Origin: Owenia fusiformis
Lineage: Eukaryota > Annelida > Polychaeta > Sabellida > Oweniidae
NCBI GenBank assembly: GCA_903813345.2
Contig: CAIIXF020000002.1
Span: forward strand, 17,927,467-17,983,812
Direction: 5' to 3'
DNA: 56,346 bases
A program made the translations under genes and the position numbers. How positions within the stretch are numbered: position 1 is the stretch's first letter; each line of letters begins with the position of its first letter. Shown here piece by piece: positions 10,761 through 21,770 of this stretch. The notes beneath the pieces are model-generated. The model saw only the letters and a list, made by a program, of their open reading frames with translations. It had not been told where the DNA came from and made no database searches.

Positions 10761-11014
10761 AATTTACATACAGTGAATCCCCCGGGATCCACGAATTTTG
10801 TTGTTGTTGAATACACTGCGAGTTACCTTGCCTCTTATTGGATAAAATTCATCATAATGTAGCTAATTAATTGTAGCAACAATTGGAGTCTCGCTGCAGT
10901 TTACACGGACTGCACATGGGCATTGCTCAAATGAATTACATGAATACATAGAGCGACAAGTTCTTTCGTTTCAAGCTTTGCCACGTGGAGGTCAACATAG
11001 TGTTTTATTTTCAG

Positions 11015-11211
11015 TTTACAAGAAACATTTATTTTACCTGATAACAAACTAAAGCTGGAAACTCATTTGGAGGAGCAATGTCTCTTTCAAGTAAATAAAT
11101 TGCCGGGCGACTCCTTTACCCTATTCAGTCAAGAACTGTGCCAACAAGACATGTACGAAAACAAAGACTGGAAGAACAGCGGAAACAGAACACACGAGTT
11201 CATAGTACGAG
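11015..11211 (+). CDS. Candidate internal exon of unknown gene (197 bp)
   Basis: The segment is bounded by a good acceptor tract ('tgttttattttcag', ending 11014) and a consensus donor GTAAGT at 11212. One frame is open throughout, about 65 codons, and the phases are compatible with an internal exon. It encodes blocks LPDNKLKLETHLEEQ, CLFQVNKLPGDSFTLF and TRTHEF-like NRTHEFIVRG, with two cysteines and a mixed non-repetitive composition unlike the surrounding AT-rich DNA. I do not recognise the family. The neighbouring exons cannot be seen. It could also be a decayed exon. Confidence 0.4.
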
Positions 11212-11275
11212 GTAAGTCTGTAGTGTACGATTGGAATTTTGATGCCTCATTATAGCCCAATGTTATTTTAAAATA

Positions 11276-11325
11276 TGATCTCCTCCTTCCCAACATTGTC
11301 AAGTTTTCACAAAGGGTGCACTAAA
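11276..11325 (+). mobile_element. Short fragment of the TTAA MITE
   Basis: 'tcctccttcccaacattgtc' and 'cacaaagggtgcacta' match the inner part of the 3225-3637 arm with an internal deletion. Confidence 0.4.
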
Positions 11326-11326
11326 G

Positions 11327-12205
11327 CAGACCCGTAGCCAGCTTTTACCAGGGGGAGCGGTACCAAGGTGAGCCTTTTGCCTATAGTCTATATCCAATAG
11401 ACTGAATTTCCTGAGAATTCAGTCTATTGATCATTATGTCCCTCCTGTGGGAAAAACAGGAAATTTCCTGCACACAATTATCAATTTTAGGAAACTTCAC
11501 TTCCCAAAAATAAGCATTATAACAATTCAATTAAAGAGAGAATCAGATATAGCGAGCAGGCTAAACAAAAAATTGTTTCAATTTTAGAATATTTTTGGCT
11601 CGTGTCATTCCTTGTCATGTCTATTTTCTAAAAATCACAAAAGTGCATACTTTATTCCAGGAAAACTAAAGATTTTTACAATAATGTATTATTTTTCTAT
11701 AAGAATGGTAACCATTCTTATTATTTGGGAGAATTTAAACATTTTTCACTCATTTTTGCACTTTGAATCATTAATAACTTCACCAATTTATAACAGATCG
11801 TGAATCTTTTGGGAGATATTGTATTAGATATTGTAAGGAATAGATTTGTAGGTCAATTATACATGTTGCTTGTAATTTTGTCACCCCCTATAGATCAGAT
11901 TCTGCCTTTAAGTAGTACGGTACAATTAAATGCTATGAAAAGTAACACAGCATATTGTCAAATGGAAATAAAGCTAGGGGAAGTAACAAATATGCAAATT
12001 AATTTACCCAGTCGGCCATTTTGAATGGCACTTCCTATGTAAACAAAAAAAATTCAATCCCAAATTTTAACATATGTGGGCTATAGTCTGAATATTTTCA
12101 TTCCAAATTTCAAAAAAAATTTCAGACTAGAGGATATAGTCTACTTTTGCCTAGGAGGTGGGGGAGGCTTTTTGACAAAACTGCATGATTTTGACTACGG
12201 ACCTG
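11327..12205. mobile_element. ACCCGTAGCCA-type repeat, split by a nested element
   Basis: The start 'agacccgtagccagctttta' (11327) and end 'gactacggacctgt' (12192-12205) are inverted. Next to the right end lies 'aaaactgcatgattttga', which also occurs inside the intact relative at 29802-30013. It is interrupted by the 11384-12144 insertion. Confidence 0.6.
11384..12144 (+). mobile_element. TAGTCTATATCC-ended element with 9-bp target duplication
   Basis: The left end TAGTCTATATCC and right end GGATATAGTCTAC are inverted repeats. The flanks carry the same 9 bases, TTTTGCCTA, at 11375-11383 and 12145-12153. This size of duplication is typical of Mutator-like elements, but no transposase is present and the superfamily is inferred. 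Diverged relatives follow at 12262 and 13073. Confidence 0.7.
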
Positions 12206-12261
12206 TAAAGAACCTAGAAAATAGTGTGGAGAATATTTTTTATAGAATGTAAAATATTCAG

Positions 12262-13072
12262 ACTATAGCCTAGTATGTATCCAACAGACCGAATATAATA
12301 TTCGGTCTGTTAGGATTGATATATTTCCTGTGGAAATCGCGGTGATATTTTTTGCACATTAATTTCTCGTTTATTACAAGAATGTTCACCTTGAAAATTG
12401 TTGAATATGTTGAAGAGATGTTCATCTTAAACTAGAAGCAAAAATATTTGTATAAGGCGGGTACAAGTTGATATAAAATAATGAAATGTTCAGACTCACC
12501 AAAACTTCAGGATGTGTTCATAAGTAGATCGCGAAATCAATGTCAAGGACGTTTGAGTTCACGAGATCCAAACGAGATATGCAAATTTTGAACTTTGACA
12601 ACACATGACCACTTGATTACCTCGGCCTTCTTCATGAATATTTCCGCTCTATTTACTATAAATGAAGAAAATTAATCGGGATAATGATAATAAATGACTA
12701 GACCTAATAAATTCCCGCACAAATGGAATTTATCAATACGCTTCCGTAATGTTGCTCCGTCCGCTCCACGTGTTATTTGTTTACAAATAGACTGACGTCA
12801 CTGGCTAAATCTCATTTATCGTGAGAATTGGCATTGCCAAAATGGCTTAACCTAATCAATGGCTTCGCTACAAGAAGCGTCTGTATATTTTATGAATATC
12901 TTCAGTAAGAGGACAATATACGAAAAAATAATATTGTAAGTTCTTTATAAGGTAATCATTTTATCATTAAACAAACTTATTTGTAACATTAATACAACAC
13001 CACATTTTACAATAGGTGACTTACAGTCTGAATATTTATTCAGACGAAGGATACAGTCTAGACTATAGCCCA
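12262..13072. mobile_element. Second copy of the TAGTCTATATCC-family (diverged)
   Basis: The left end 'ctatagcctagtatgtatcc' is followed by a hairpin ('acagaccgaat'/'attcggtctgt'). The right end is 'ggatacagtctagactatag'. Interior sequence differs from the first copy except near the ends ('tttcctgtggaaa'). Confidence 0.5.
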
Positions 13073-13435
13073 CATATCTTAAAATATGGGATTGAAAATA
13101 TTTGTTTTAATAGGAAGTGCCATTCAAAATGGCCGTTTGGGTAAATGAATTTGCATATTTGTGACTTCCCCTAGCTTTATTTCCACTTGACAATATGCTA
13201 TGTTACTTTTTAGTAGCATTTAATTGTACCTTACTCCCGGGACCGTACTACTAATTGAATTGTTGCTACGTTGACTTTTGGAAATTGAAGCTTCCTAGAA
13301 TTGATAATTTTGTGCAGAAAATTTCCTGTTTTCCCACACGAGGGACATGAAGATATATAGACTGAATTCTCAAGATCAGAGACAGGAGTCACTCATTTCT
13401 GTCATTATATGTCTCTGATTGGATATAGACTAAAT
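13073..13435 (-). mobile_element. Third copy of the TAGTCTATATCC-family, inverted and internally deleted
   Basis: Reverse complement blocks match 11395-11535 and 11910-12080 closely: 'tgccattcaaaatggccg', 'gaatttgcatatttgtgac', 'ttgacaatatgctatgttac', 'aattgtacctta'. Relative to the first copy it lacks about 350 bp of interior. A 41-bp CAGAGACA...TATATGTCTCTG palindrome is inserted near its outer end (13377-13417). Confidence 0.65.
13377..13417. repeat. Small cagagaca/tatatgtctctg palindromic insert
   Basis: A 41-bp segment interrupts the 'gattggatatagact' end of the third copy. Its tail TATATGTCTCTG recurs at 29389-29400 and, as a full palindrome, at 30096-30133. Confidence 0.45.
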
Positions 13436-14394
13436 ATTGGCCAGCGAACATGCACTTATGATTTTTCATAAAAAATCATCGATGTACATTTCCAGATATG
13501 GTAGTAATCAAGCGTTTGCGCATGCTCCTTATAATTTCCCGCCATCTCAATTCAACCAATCAGATTGTTCGTTGAAAAAACACACGATCATAATGGAGGA
13601 AAACTTGTACTTGGTAGGAATTTATCCCATTTATTTCTAAATATTTCTCTTGATAGAATAACCCTAAAGATAAATTGCCTTCATATTCATAAAGAAGATA
13701 GTTTAAGCTTCATGTACATATGAATCAAGGGCGTTACAATACCCGGGAATTTATCGGTTCGTGCAGTACTTGTTTGTGATAGCGCCCTCTGTAGGTCACT
13801 GTGCTTAATAGCCTACAGTAATGCGGGGTAGGATATCGGGAATTCGGTCAGTTTCTATCCGTCGATTTCGCTATGAATTGAGCAAGTGTGACCACTTTAT
13901 CCATTTAAACAATTTGATAATTGATTAAATCTTTAAACAAAATCGATAAACACGTTATACACTTCCTATCTCCTTAGAAATTAGCATGTATTTATGGATT
14001 GTGTTATCGAACAAGGCTCGACACAGACCTATAGGGAATTCCTTATGCTAATTAGTATGACGTCATATTTTCCTGGGGAATCCTAGATTTCAAAGCCTCA
14101 GTCTGTTATTGTGTCAAATGTAAACGCTCTTTTGCAGACAGAAAATTGACAGATTAGCTTTTAACTTTCAGCTTTGATGTTTAAATATTCTATATTCCTA
14201 CCGGACTTCTTGCTGAATATCATATAATGTTATAACTTGATTTGGACCATTGCCTGATTGATCATTCTGAAATTTTGATTGTGATTCACATGATTGATTG
14301 GCAAGAAAAAAAATTCCTATTGCTTTCCAGCTAAGTCAAAATGTTACAGCTGCATGAGTTATAATGTCGAGTTTGCATCATGTTAAATTCTGCA
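13436..14394. other. Non-coding stretch without recognised features
   Basis: There are short open frames only, no splice-bounded open segment, and no inverted-repeat element noticed. Confidence 0.45.
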
Positions 14395-14770
14395 ACGCCC
14401 CCCCCCCGCCCCCCCCTCATGCCTGATGGTACCTTACCCCAGACCTTTACCCCTTGCTGATTCGTCGGTAAGTGAGTCCCGGGAGGTATATATGCTAGGT
14501 TGGGGCCCGGGGGTTGGGGGTTCGTGCCACAGTCATAGATCAGTCTTACTTCAAATGTCTAATCCAATCTTGACCCCCAGAGGTACCTGGTGGGACAGTT
14601 ATCTCATCTTCCAAGCCCTCTGGAAATTCCGGTAATTGGCTATAGAGACTCGAGTAAGTGGGAAGTAGAATAAAGGATGGACGGGGCCAGGGGATTGGTG
14701 GCCCTACCAGCCCCACTAATTCATAAGCATACACAAGAGACCAACACACCCAGGCCCCAGGCCGTCACGG
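14395..14770. other. Locally GC-rich segment with poly-C tracts
   Basis: C-runs at 14398-14416 are followed by about 350 bp with clearly higher G+C than the flanks and overlapping short frames on both strands (14426-14635 plus, 14546-14749 minus). Neither product is recognisable. It may be a captured foreign or genic fragment. Confidence 0.35.
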
Positions 14771-16074
14771 ATGGAAATATAAAACTTAAGGCACAAACTG
14801 GTATTTAATAGACCGATGTGTGGTTTCTGCCATTTATTGAAGGTAAAACAATCTGCATTATAATGTTACTTCTATCAATACATGGATTGTGCAATGGAAA
14901 GCAATGGCACATTCAAAAATGTGCGTCTCAATCGTGAATATCTCTCGGTTCAAAGCTTATTTCCAACAGAATCGTCTCAAAATATGTGTCTGAGTAACAG
15001 TTATACATTGTAAGATCGAAAACTCTTACCAATTATCAGCCGAATGGCTCGTTTTCAACGAAATGTCCTTAAGACAACAGCCCTGGGTCGCGCCTGAGAC
15101 CAAAAACTATTTCAAATAGCCCTCCCCTAAATAATATTGGATAATCACATTTATGCGTGCGTGCGCAGCTCATCCACTGAACGAAACGTCACTTCCCGCT
15201 GAAATCACCTGGTATTGATTTTTCCCTTGTATGAATCATAAGTTATTTTTGTAGAAGTATCAACTTGAAGTTGTAATTTTACTTGCTCTGTTCGTGATTT
15301 TTAGTCTTTCCTATGTAGTCTACTGATGTAAGCTTGTGCTGCGGCTGCCTATAGATTGCGATCTCTTTTGTAAACAAATATTTATAAGTTTATGTTTCAC
15401 ATCACTTTATCAACACACTGCAGCCCATGCCCAATCAAATTGCAGCATATGATCATGTGATCAAGCATGAGCTTGTGCTCTCTCTCTCTCTGAGCAGAGC
15501 ATGCACAAAGCATTAATTGAAATTTTGGAAATGTTTATTCCAGTTTAACGGTTACTATTTAAGTTACTTGATCCAAACTTGTAGAGAATAATCAAAAAAC
15601 AACAGCGAACATTCTGAGATCAATTTCAATTAATGGCAAATGAGCACTGTTTATAAAATATGGTTATCGAACGTGACAATACCATCGCTCGTCTTCGGGA
15701 AACCCAATAAGTTTTGCCTCCAGGTGTAATCTATCATACGATATTTTGATTGTCAACTTAATTTTCTCAAATTTTTCTGAAAGTGCAGTACTACAATGTT
15801 ACAATGCTTCAATCAAAGGCAAGTAGTTGAACTTGAAAAATATGAAATCTATATAAAGACTACTGTGCCTTTATTTTCATTCTTATTATTGAATGCCCAT
15901 TTTGCAAACAATTAAACCAAATAACCAAATGTGATATTTTCAGAAGAATAAAATTATTAAGTCGAAATATTCCAATAATTTTTGGACAACAAGTAAATCG
16001 CAAGGTTGCATTGCAAGGGTGAAGGTGATCGTAAGGAAACAGGGTTTTTATATTATTTCCTTATTTTGTAGATC
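14771..16074. other. Non-coding stretch with a (TC)n run
   Basis: A TC dinucleotide run lies at about 15478-15494. No gene or transposon is recognised in the rest. Confidence 0.45.
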
Positions 16075-16225
16075 ACTTTTTTCTCATTTTTCTACATTTT
16101 ATGAACAAAATATTCTTAACTTCTTTCCAGGTACATTAGTGCACTTGAAATGAAAGATGTGGGGAAAGTGGAGAAGGCGGAGTCCACATTTAAAAAGTAA
16201 CATTAGACTCTGAGGATTGCATCAA
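16075..16225 (+). mobile_element. Eroded right-arm fragment of the TTAA MITE
   Basis: 'attagtgcact', 'gatgtggggaaagtgga' and 'gactctgaggattgca' follow the order of the right half of 3225-3637 with substantial decay. Confidence 0.35.
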
Positions 16226-16311
16226 AATGGCAGAAAGAAGTAAGTACACATAAATTGAAAATATTAAAAGCAACCTAGGCCTCTTTGTTTTTTAATTAAT
16301 TTTGACATTTT

Positions 16312-16940
16312 TAGCTCACATGGTGAGCTATTGCTATTCCAACCGTCGGTCTGTCTGTCAACGATTGGCTCGTTTTAAAACCTCTGTCAACAGGATTCCC
16401 GCTTTTAAGCTATTTTTGTTCAACATCAATACAGATAACTCCCTGTGATTCCTGGTTCAAAAACTCGCCTATTTTCAAAATGGTTGCCATTTTTCTCACG
16501 AAATTCACTTTCGGCCCATTTCCTAGCTTTACAAATAATTTCAGGTGTCTTGCATTGTAAAAAACCACGTTCCTGTAAAGAATAGTTGTATGAAATTATT
16601 TTCTTTACAAAAAATGGCAAAAAATTATGTCAGCTTTTTTCTATTTTCGGCCATTTTATTTTTATTGTTATTTTCATCTGTCTCGCGAAATCCGCTTTTG
16701 GACCGTTTTCCTTTAAACCTCTGTCGACGGGATTCCTGTTTCAAGTTATTTTTGTTCAGCATCAATACAGAAAACTCCCCCAGGACTCCTGGTTCAAAAA
16801 CTTGCCTATTTTCAAAACAGTCACCATCTTGGTCTCGGGAAATTCACTTCAGGCCTATTGCCTAGCTTTCAAATTATTTCAGGTGTCCTACGTTGTCAAA
16901 AGCCATGTCACTGTAAAGAGTAGTTGTCTGAAATAATTTT
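16312..16940 (+). repeat. AGCTCACATGGTGAGCT interspersed repeat with a 337-bp tandem duplication
   Basis: It starts with the palindrome AGCTCACATGGTGAGCT and a 'gtcggtctgtctgtc' tract, a style frequent in marine invertebrate genomes. A unit beginning 'cctctgtc(a/g)ac(a/g)ggattcc' at 16381 recurs at 16718. Both copies contain 'catcaatacaga.aactccc', 'ctattttcaaaa' and 'atttcaggtgtc'. Overlapping frames are by-products of the repeat, not genes. Confidence 0.6.
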
Positions 16941-17625
16941 GTTACAAATTCCCAAAAGGATGTGTCCATGTATATGCCCTTTTGGTCCCTCAGTCAAATG
17001 TATGTGAAATATGGTTTTTATTACTGTCCTAGTTATATTTGATAAGTATATTCACTTTTCACGAGTTTTGATGCATAATTAACCCCCTGCTGAGAGTCAG
17101 AAAAAGTATCTTAACAAAAAAAGTCATTATCATAGAAAAAAACACCAATGGCAACATGTATGACTTACAAAGAAGAAATAACTTAAGACCCATGAAGAAT
17201 TTAAAAGAAAATCTTATTTTTGAAATATATTTAACACCCTGGGTATAGTCTGTCACGTGACTTCATGGATGACGTGTCGCGAGTGATTCGCATTTTCTTT
17301 CGCTTGAGGTTTGTAATCACACTTTTTACATGTTTTAAGATTTTGTATCTCTGTGAAACTTGTCCCGTACCATCAATGTCTGAAGACGATCTAATTCACC
17401 AAATATCTCATCCAAGCGTGTCCCGGTTAAAGAGAAATTCGCACTTTTGTGTCTCGCAAAATGACGTGTGCGCGAGTAAATCGAATTTTACGAAGGATGG
17501 GTGCGCGAGTCTAAAATATTTTTATTCACTTGAGACAATTCTGCAAGCTAAGGCAGAATACAACTCACGTGACATTTGTTTTTGTCATCTTAAAGTAGTA
17601 TGTTAAAGAATAGTTTGCTATTTTG

Positions 17626-17972
17626 TCCATTTCGTCAGCTGCGTATACCAAGGGTGGGGATGCGGAAGAAGTTAGAAGCTCCTATAATTATTTGATATTA
17701 CTTGGTATCATGGGCTTCCCCTTACTATTCCTTACATGGTTCTGATCGTGGCGGATGCCGAGTAACCACATACTGTAACAACTCTGACCCCCCCCCCTTG
17801 TATGGGATGTCAATAAATGAATATGCTGCCGGTTTTATGAGACCGCCAAAAATTTAATTCAATTTTTGGTTCAAATTTTAATTCACCTGCAATGCCGGAC
17901 AGCCCTACAAGCTATTTCAAAACATTTATTGTCATTAAACGTAGACATGTATGTGCCATACATGAAACATCT
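17626..17972. other. Spacer (loop) of the palindromic transposon
   Basis: 347 bp between the two inner arms. It contains a poly-C run (about 17786) and unique AT-rich sequence, with no frame of note. Confidence 0.6.
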
Positions 17973-18274
17973 ACAAAATAGCAAACTATTCTTTAACATA
18001 CTACTTTAAGATGACAAAAACAAATGTCACGTGAGTTGTATTCTGCCTTAGCTTGCAGAATTGTCTCAAGTGAATAAAAATATTTTAGACTCGCGCACCC
18101 ATCCTTCGTAAAATTCGATTTACTCGGACACACGTCATTTTGCGAGACACAAAAGTGCGAATTTCTCTTTAACCGGGACACGCTTGGATGAGATATTTGG
18201 TGAATTAGATCGTCTTCAGACATTGATGGTACGGGACAAGTTTCACAGAGATACAAAATCTTAAAACATGTAAA

Positions 18275-18961
18275 CACATCCTGAGTTCGTGCAAGGCTGC
18301 ACTTGCAGAGGGAAGGTACACATGGAGGCATGACAAAGTTCTTCAAAAGATTTCTCACTGGGTGGACCAATCACGGATCATGAACAAAACGAATGCAACT
18401 GTAACACCAGGACCAAGGGCAGATATGTTGCAACCCTTAGAGAAACATTTTGTGGGTGCCAACGCAAATCCTAAAGGGAAGGTTTTGCCTAGCGGTAGCA
18501 GGCACACCTCTCGAGGAAGATATGGCATCTTACAACAAGCACAGGACTGGGAGCTGAGAGTAGATCTACACCAAAGACTCACATTTCCCAGCAGTATCAC
18601 GACAACAAACCAAAGACCAGATATGCTTTTATTCTCAGAGGATAAAAGAATTGCTGTCATGATAGAACTGACAGTACCTTGGGAAGATCGAATTGAGGTA
18701 GCACACCAACTCAAAAGCGCTAAGTACCAAGATCTGGTTGAGGAGATAGAGGCCAAAGGGTGGAAAGTTCATTACTATCCCGTTGAAGTAGGTTGTAGAG
18801 GATTTCCATCAACATCTCTCAACCGAATGTTCAAAAATGTAGGACTCCCACCCTCATGGCTCAAGAGAGCGAACAGAGCAGTTGGATCTGCAGCAGAGGA
18901 AGCCTCCCACTGGCTCTGGCTGAGGAGAAATGACAAATGGGCAAAGGGGAGACAACATTAA
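18275..18961 (+). pseudogene. C-terminal fragment of a retrotransposon ORF with PD-(D/E)XK-like nuclease domain
   Basis: The frame is open from the junction (HILSSCKAALAEGRYTWRHD) to TAA at 18959-18961, with no internal stop. It has an RGRYGILQQAQDWELRVDL block, then RPDMLLFSEDKRIAVMIELT, where the Asp and the Glu-Leu-Thr fit the core of a PD-(D/E)XK nuclease fold. Next come KYQDLVEEIEAKGW, a YYPVEVGCRGF block and a Trp-rich tail (SHWLWLRRNDKW). These blocks follow the reverse-transcriptase region in retrotransposon polyproteins of many invertebrates. The reverse transcriptase itself is missing, so the copy cannot move on its own. The intact frame suggests recent arrival. Confidence 0.7.
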
Positions 18962-19199
18962 CCAACGACTTATTTGACAATTGCTAATACATTCATCGAG
19001 GGTTTGTTCACCATCCCTTTACCAACAAGGGCAGAGTAGTGCGTACAGCAGGTAGCGCTTAAAGGTCGACCGCTCTGGCTATAGTGGTGTTCAAACCATC
19101 GAAGAATGTAAAGGTTGGTACCAACATGACAAACTGACCGAGTGAGTTGAAAGGCAAGCAGGAACATCGTAGCATAGCACTCTCTTGTGTTTAATCAAA
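18275..19199 (+). mobile_element. 5'-truncated non-LTR retrotransposon inside the palindromic element
   Basis: Exactly where the right arm should be continuous, 925 bp are inserted between two copies of GTAAA (18270-18274 and 19200-19204). The insert is open from its first base and ends with an AT-rich 3' tail (TTTAATCAAA), as expected for a 5'-truncated target-primed insertion. The coding content is described in the next entry. Confidence 0.75.
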
Positions 19200-19300
19200 G
19201 TAAAAAGTGTGATTACAAACCTCAAGCAAAAGAAAATGCGAATCACTCGCGCACACGTCATCCATGAAGTCACGTGACAGACTATACCCAGGGTGTTTAA

Positions 19301-19992
19301 GGATTAAATTTTTTTTCAAATTTTTGAATTTCCCGCCAGTTTAATTTGAAGGGGGAAAAACAAGATGGCTGCCATTTGATGTGAGAAATATCAGAAAAAG
19401 TTGCTTCACTTTTAGTTTTCACAATGAGCACAGTTTTCCGGTTTAGGTTTTTTGACTGATTCTGACTCTTCATCACCAGGGTCATGTATAGAGATTATAA
19501 AATTGAAACCAAAATGTTGTGCTCAGCATGAATTTGACTGAAATATGTGTAACTTCACCAACACAACTGAAGTCTCAAAACTGGATGCTCAGTAACTTTG
19601 AGTGACTATAATCCCTTGATTACCCAGATAAACACCAATTCACTTATCCAGAAATACCATTCAATGTCAATAGAAAGAAAGTAAGCAATGTTTTGGAGGA
19701 TATGTTTCCAACTTTTTGTATAAATAATTAATTTAATATTTGCCATTGATTTTTTTCAATTCTGACAATATTATATGCACTGTCTTTGATGCAAATATTC
19801 TTCATCAATTGTTATACAAATCGATATTTTTGTTATCTCAGAAGAAGGATAAGATATTGAAGTTTAATAATATGTGTGATTGAGTTGGTTTTTAGGACAA
19901 TATAATTTTCAATATTTTCTAAGTCGATACCCAGACTCATCCCCAGACTCATCCTTTTCAAATTCCCGTAAAACTATCTGATACAATTTTTA
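19301..19992. other. AT-rich non-coding stretch
   Basis: No supported gene or element. An 'agatggctgccattt' motif near 19362 recalls the gccatttt-type repeats. Confidence 0.4.
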
Positions 19993-20397
19993 CTACCTAG
20001 AGTCCATTTCACTGCTTCATTTCGTCAGTAGAACGGCAAAAATAAGAAATTGGGAGACCATTGTGCAATAATATATGGAAAAGTATATTCATAATGTACA
20101 TGAATGACATTTGTATATTTCAGATTTTTTAGTTTTTTGTGCAATAAGCCTGTGCCGTCTTGTAATTTGAAGAATTTCAGCCATGTTAATCTTATTGAAA
20201 ATAACATGGCAGAGAAACATCCAAATATAAGAGGCCACACACTTTATAAGCCAAACTAGAAGCAATCCAAGATATACAAATGACATTCATGTACATTATG
20301 AATATACTTTTCCATATATTATTGCACAATGATCTCCCAATTTCTTATTTTTGACGTTCTACTGACGAAATGCAGCAGTGAAATGGACTCTAGGTAG
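19993..20397. mobile_element. Palindromic MITE with ~125-bp inverted repeats
   Basis: The left end CTACCTAGAGTCCATTTCAC pairs with the right end at 20397. Pairing continues through 'tcatttcgtcagtagaacg', 'ttgggaga.cattgtgcaata', 'atatggaaaagtatattcat' and 'aatgtacatgaatg.cattt'. The two loop-side halves are unique. There is no coding capacity, and the target duplication is not clear. Confidence 0.75.
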
Positions 20398-20948
20398 GTT
20401 TCCTCCTACCTACCATCCCATGATATAGATAAGCCAAGAACAAGGTTCATACGTAGTCGTGAGATCAAATTGTATTGTCACTTTTTTATAAGGGAAATCA
20501 CTTGTCTTTATTAGTTTGAACTGATGAGCACTTATGTTGATCGAGTAGTGTGCTAACTTTGAAAGACGGACACAACACCAAAACTCCCTGTAAAGCATAT
20601 GCTACCCAACTTATTGGTATCTTATTTTACAATTAACCATATCCTATTTTGAACCTGCAAAAATCACTGTGGCTACGTTATGTAAAGCTGATTTGGCACT
20701 AATCTTAAAAAATCATGTTACCAAAAAGGGATCCGGAGATCCGGGAAAAACGAGAAATTCAGTTTTTCCTTGGGTAACCTGGCAACAACCTGATGATTTC
20801 TAGAATATTTAGATGAATGACAAAGGTGACAGAAAATAATGAGATCGGCATGGTTTCTTAGGAAGTTTTAGCAGTTTTTGTTAAAGCCCCCATATAATTT
20901 CTAGAATTGATTTTGAAGGACTTTTTGTTCGAAAAATTAAGAATTTAT
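20398..20948. other. Non-coding stretch, nothing recognised
   Basis: Only short broken frames; no inverted-repeat element or RNA gene seen. Confidence 0.4.
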
Positions 20949-21770
20949 TATCCTATCGAACGAAGTTCGGAGGGATATAGGGAATGCCTCCGTCCGTCCG
21001 TTCGGGCAATAACTAAAATACCTTTGTTCATATTTTGTACACATATACCCTATGGGGGTATAAGTTCTGCTCGAAAGCCGATTTTCAAAATGACCGCTGA
21101 TTTAAAAATGGTGGCCATTTTAGTGCCGATTTTACAGTAATTTAGGTGCAATATGTAAAACTATAATGCGATACGTTTTAAATGTAAAAAAAATTATATA
21201 GGTCATTAATAAAACTAGAAATGTAGATATAAAAGAAGCACATGGCAGCCATCTTGAAAAATGACTTTTGCTGTAACTCGAAAAGTAGTTGAGCGATTTT
21301 GTTCATATTTGGTATGTGAATACTATAAGCATGGCATCCTATTACATCTGATATCTGGAGATTTTTGACTTATAGCCTTCGTTATATAATACCTTGTATA
21401 TGACACTTTTGGTAAAAGGCGGCAATTATGAAAAAATGGCCGCCATTTTAACATATTTTACTATAGCTGGAAAAGTAGAGGAGCGATTTTGTATGTAAAT
21501 ACTATAAACATGGCACACTGTCTAATGACACTTTTTTGGTAGAAAGCGTTCATTTTTCATAATGTTCACCATCGTATTTTACAAAACTGGAAAAGTAGAG
21601 GAGAGATTTTGTTCATATTTGGTACGTGAATACTTTAAACATGGCACACTGTCTAATGACACTTTTGGTAGAAGGCGGCCATTTTGGCTATATACTTTGT
21701 AAAAATGCCAGCCAAGGCTGTTCGATGAGATTTGCTACGCTTTGGCGTTGCTGTTGTCTAGTTTAAAATT
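20949..21770 (+). repeat. GAACGAAGTTCGG/gccattttga interspersed repeat, copy 1
   Basis: It begins 'tatcgaacgaagttcggagg' and 'cctccgtccgtccgttcg', then has several diverged units of 'gaaaagtagaggagcgattt', 'catggcacactgtctaatga' and 'agaaggcggccatttt', ending 'ttgctgttgtctagt'. Related copies lie at 42495-43045 and, in reverse, 51310-52560. One unit is disrupted by a 65-bp segment that also occurs at about 23932-23995. Confidence 0.6.

Larger units (their letters stand above)
17235..19295. mobile_element. Palindromic CAC...GTG transposon with 5-bp target duplications
   Basis: The ends are CACCCTGGGTATAGTCTGTC on the left and its reverse complement on the right. TTTAA flanks both sides (17230-17234, 19296-19300). 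The first 95 bp (17235-17329) pair with 19200-19295, and the next 300 bp (17326-17625) pair with 17973-18272. Before a later insertion it was therefore one long palindrome, about 390-bp arms around a 347-bp spacer. Arms of the same family occur at 2084 and 2387, where copy 1 begins CACGGTG. There is no transposase. The 5-bp duplication and CAC termini fit Transib-like elements better than piggyBac, but this is inference. Confidence 0.8.

Noticed and set aside
17230-17234. TTAA (piggyBac) insertion for the palindromic element at 17235
   Set aside because: TTAA abuts the left end, but on the right there is an extra T before it; the full TTTAA matches exactly on both sides, so a 5-bp duplication fits better.
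17265-17606. 113-codon plus-strand frame and its twin on the minus strand (17993-18370)
   Set aside because: The two proteins are identical in sequence only because they are the two arms of one palindromic transposon; no codon or domain evidence supports a gene.
18355-18756. 133-codon minus-strand frame
   Set aside because: Antisense shadow of the retrotransposon ORF fragment.
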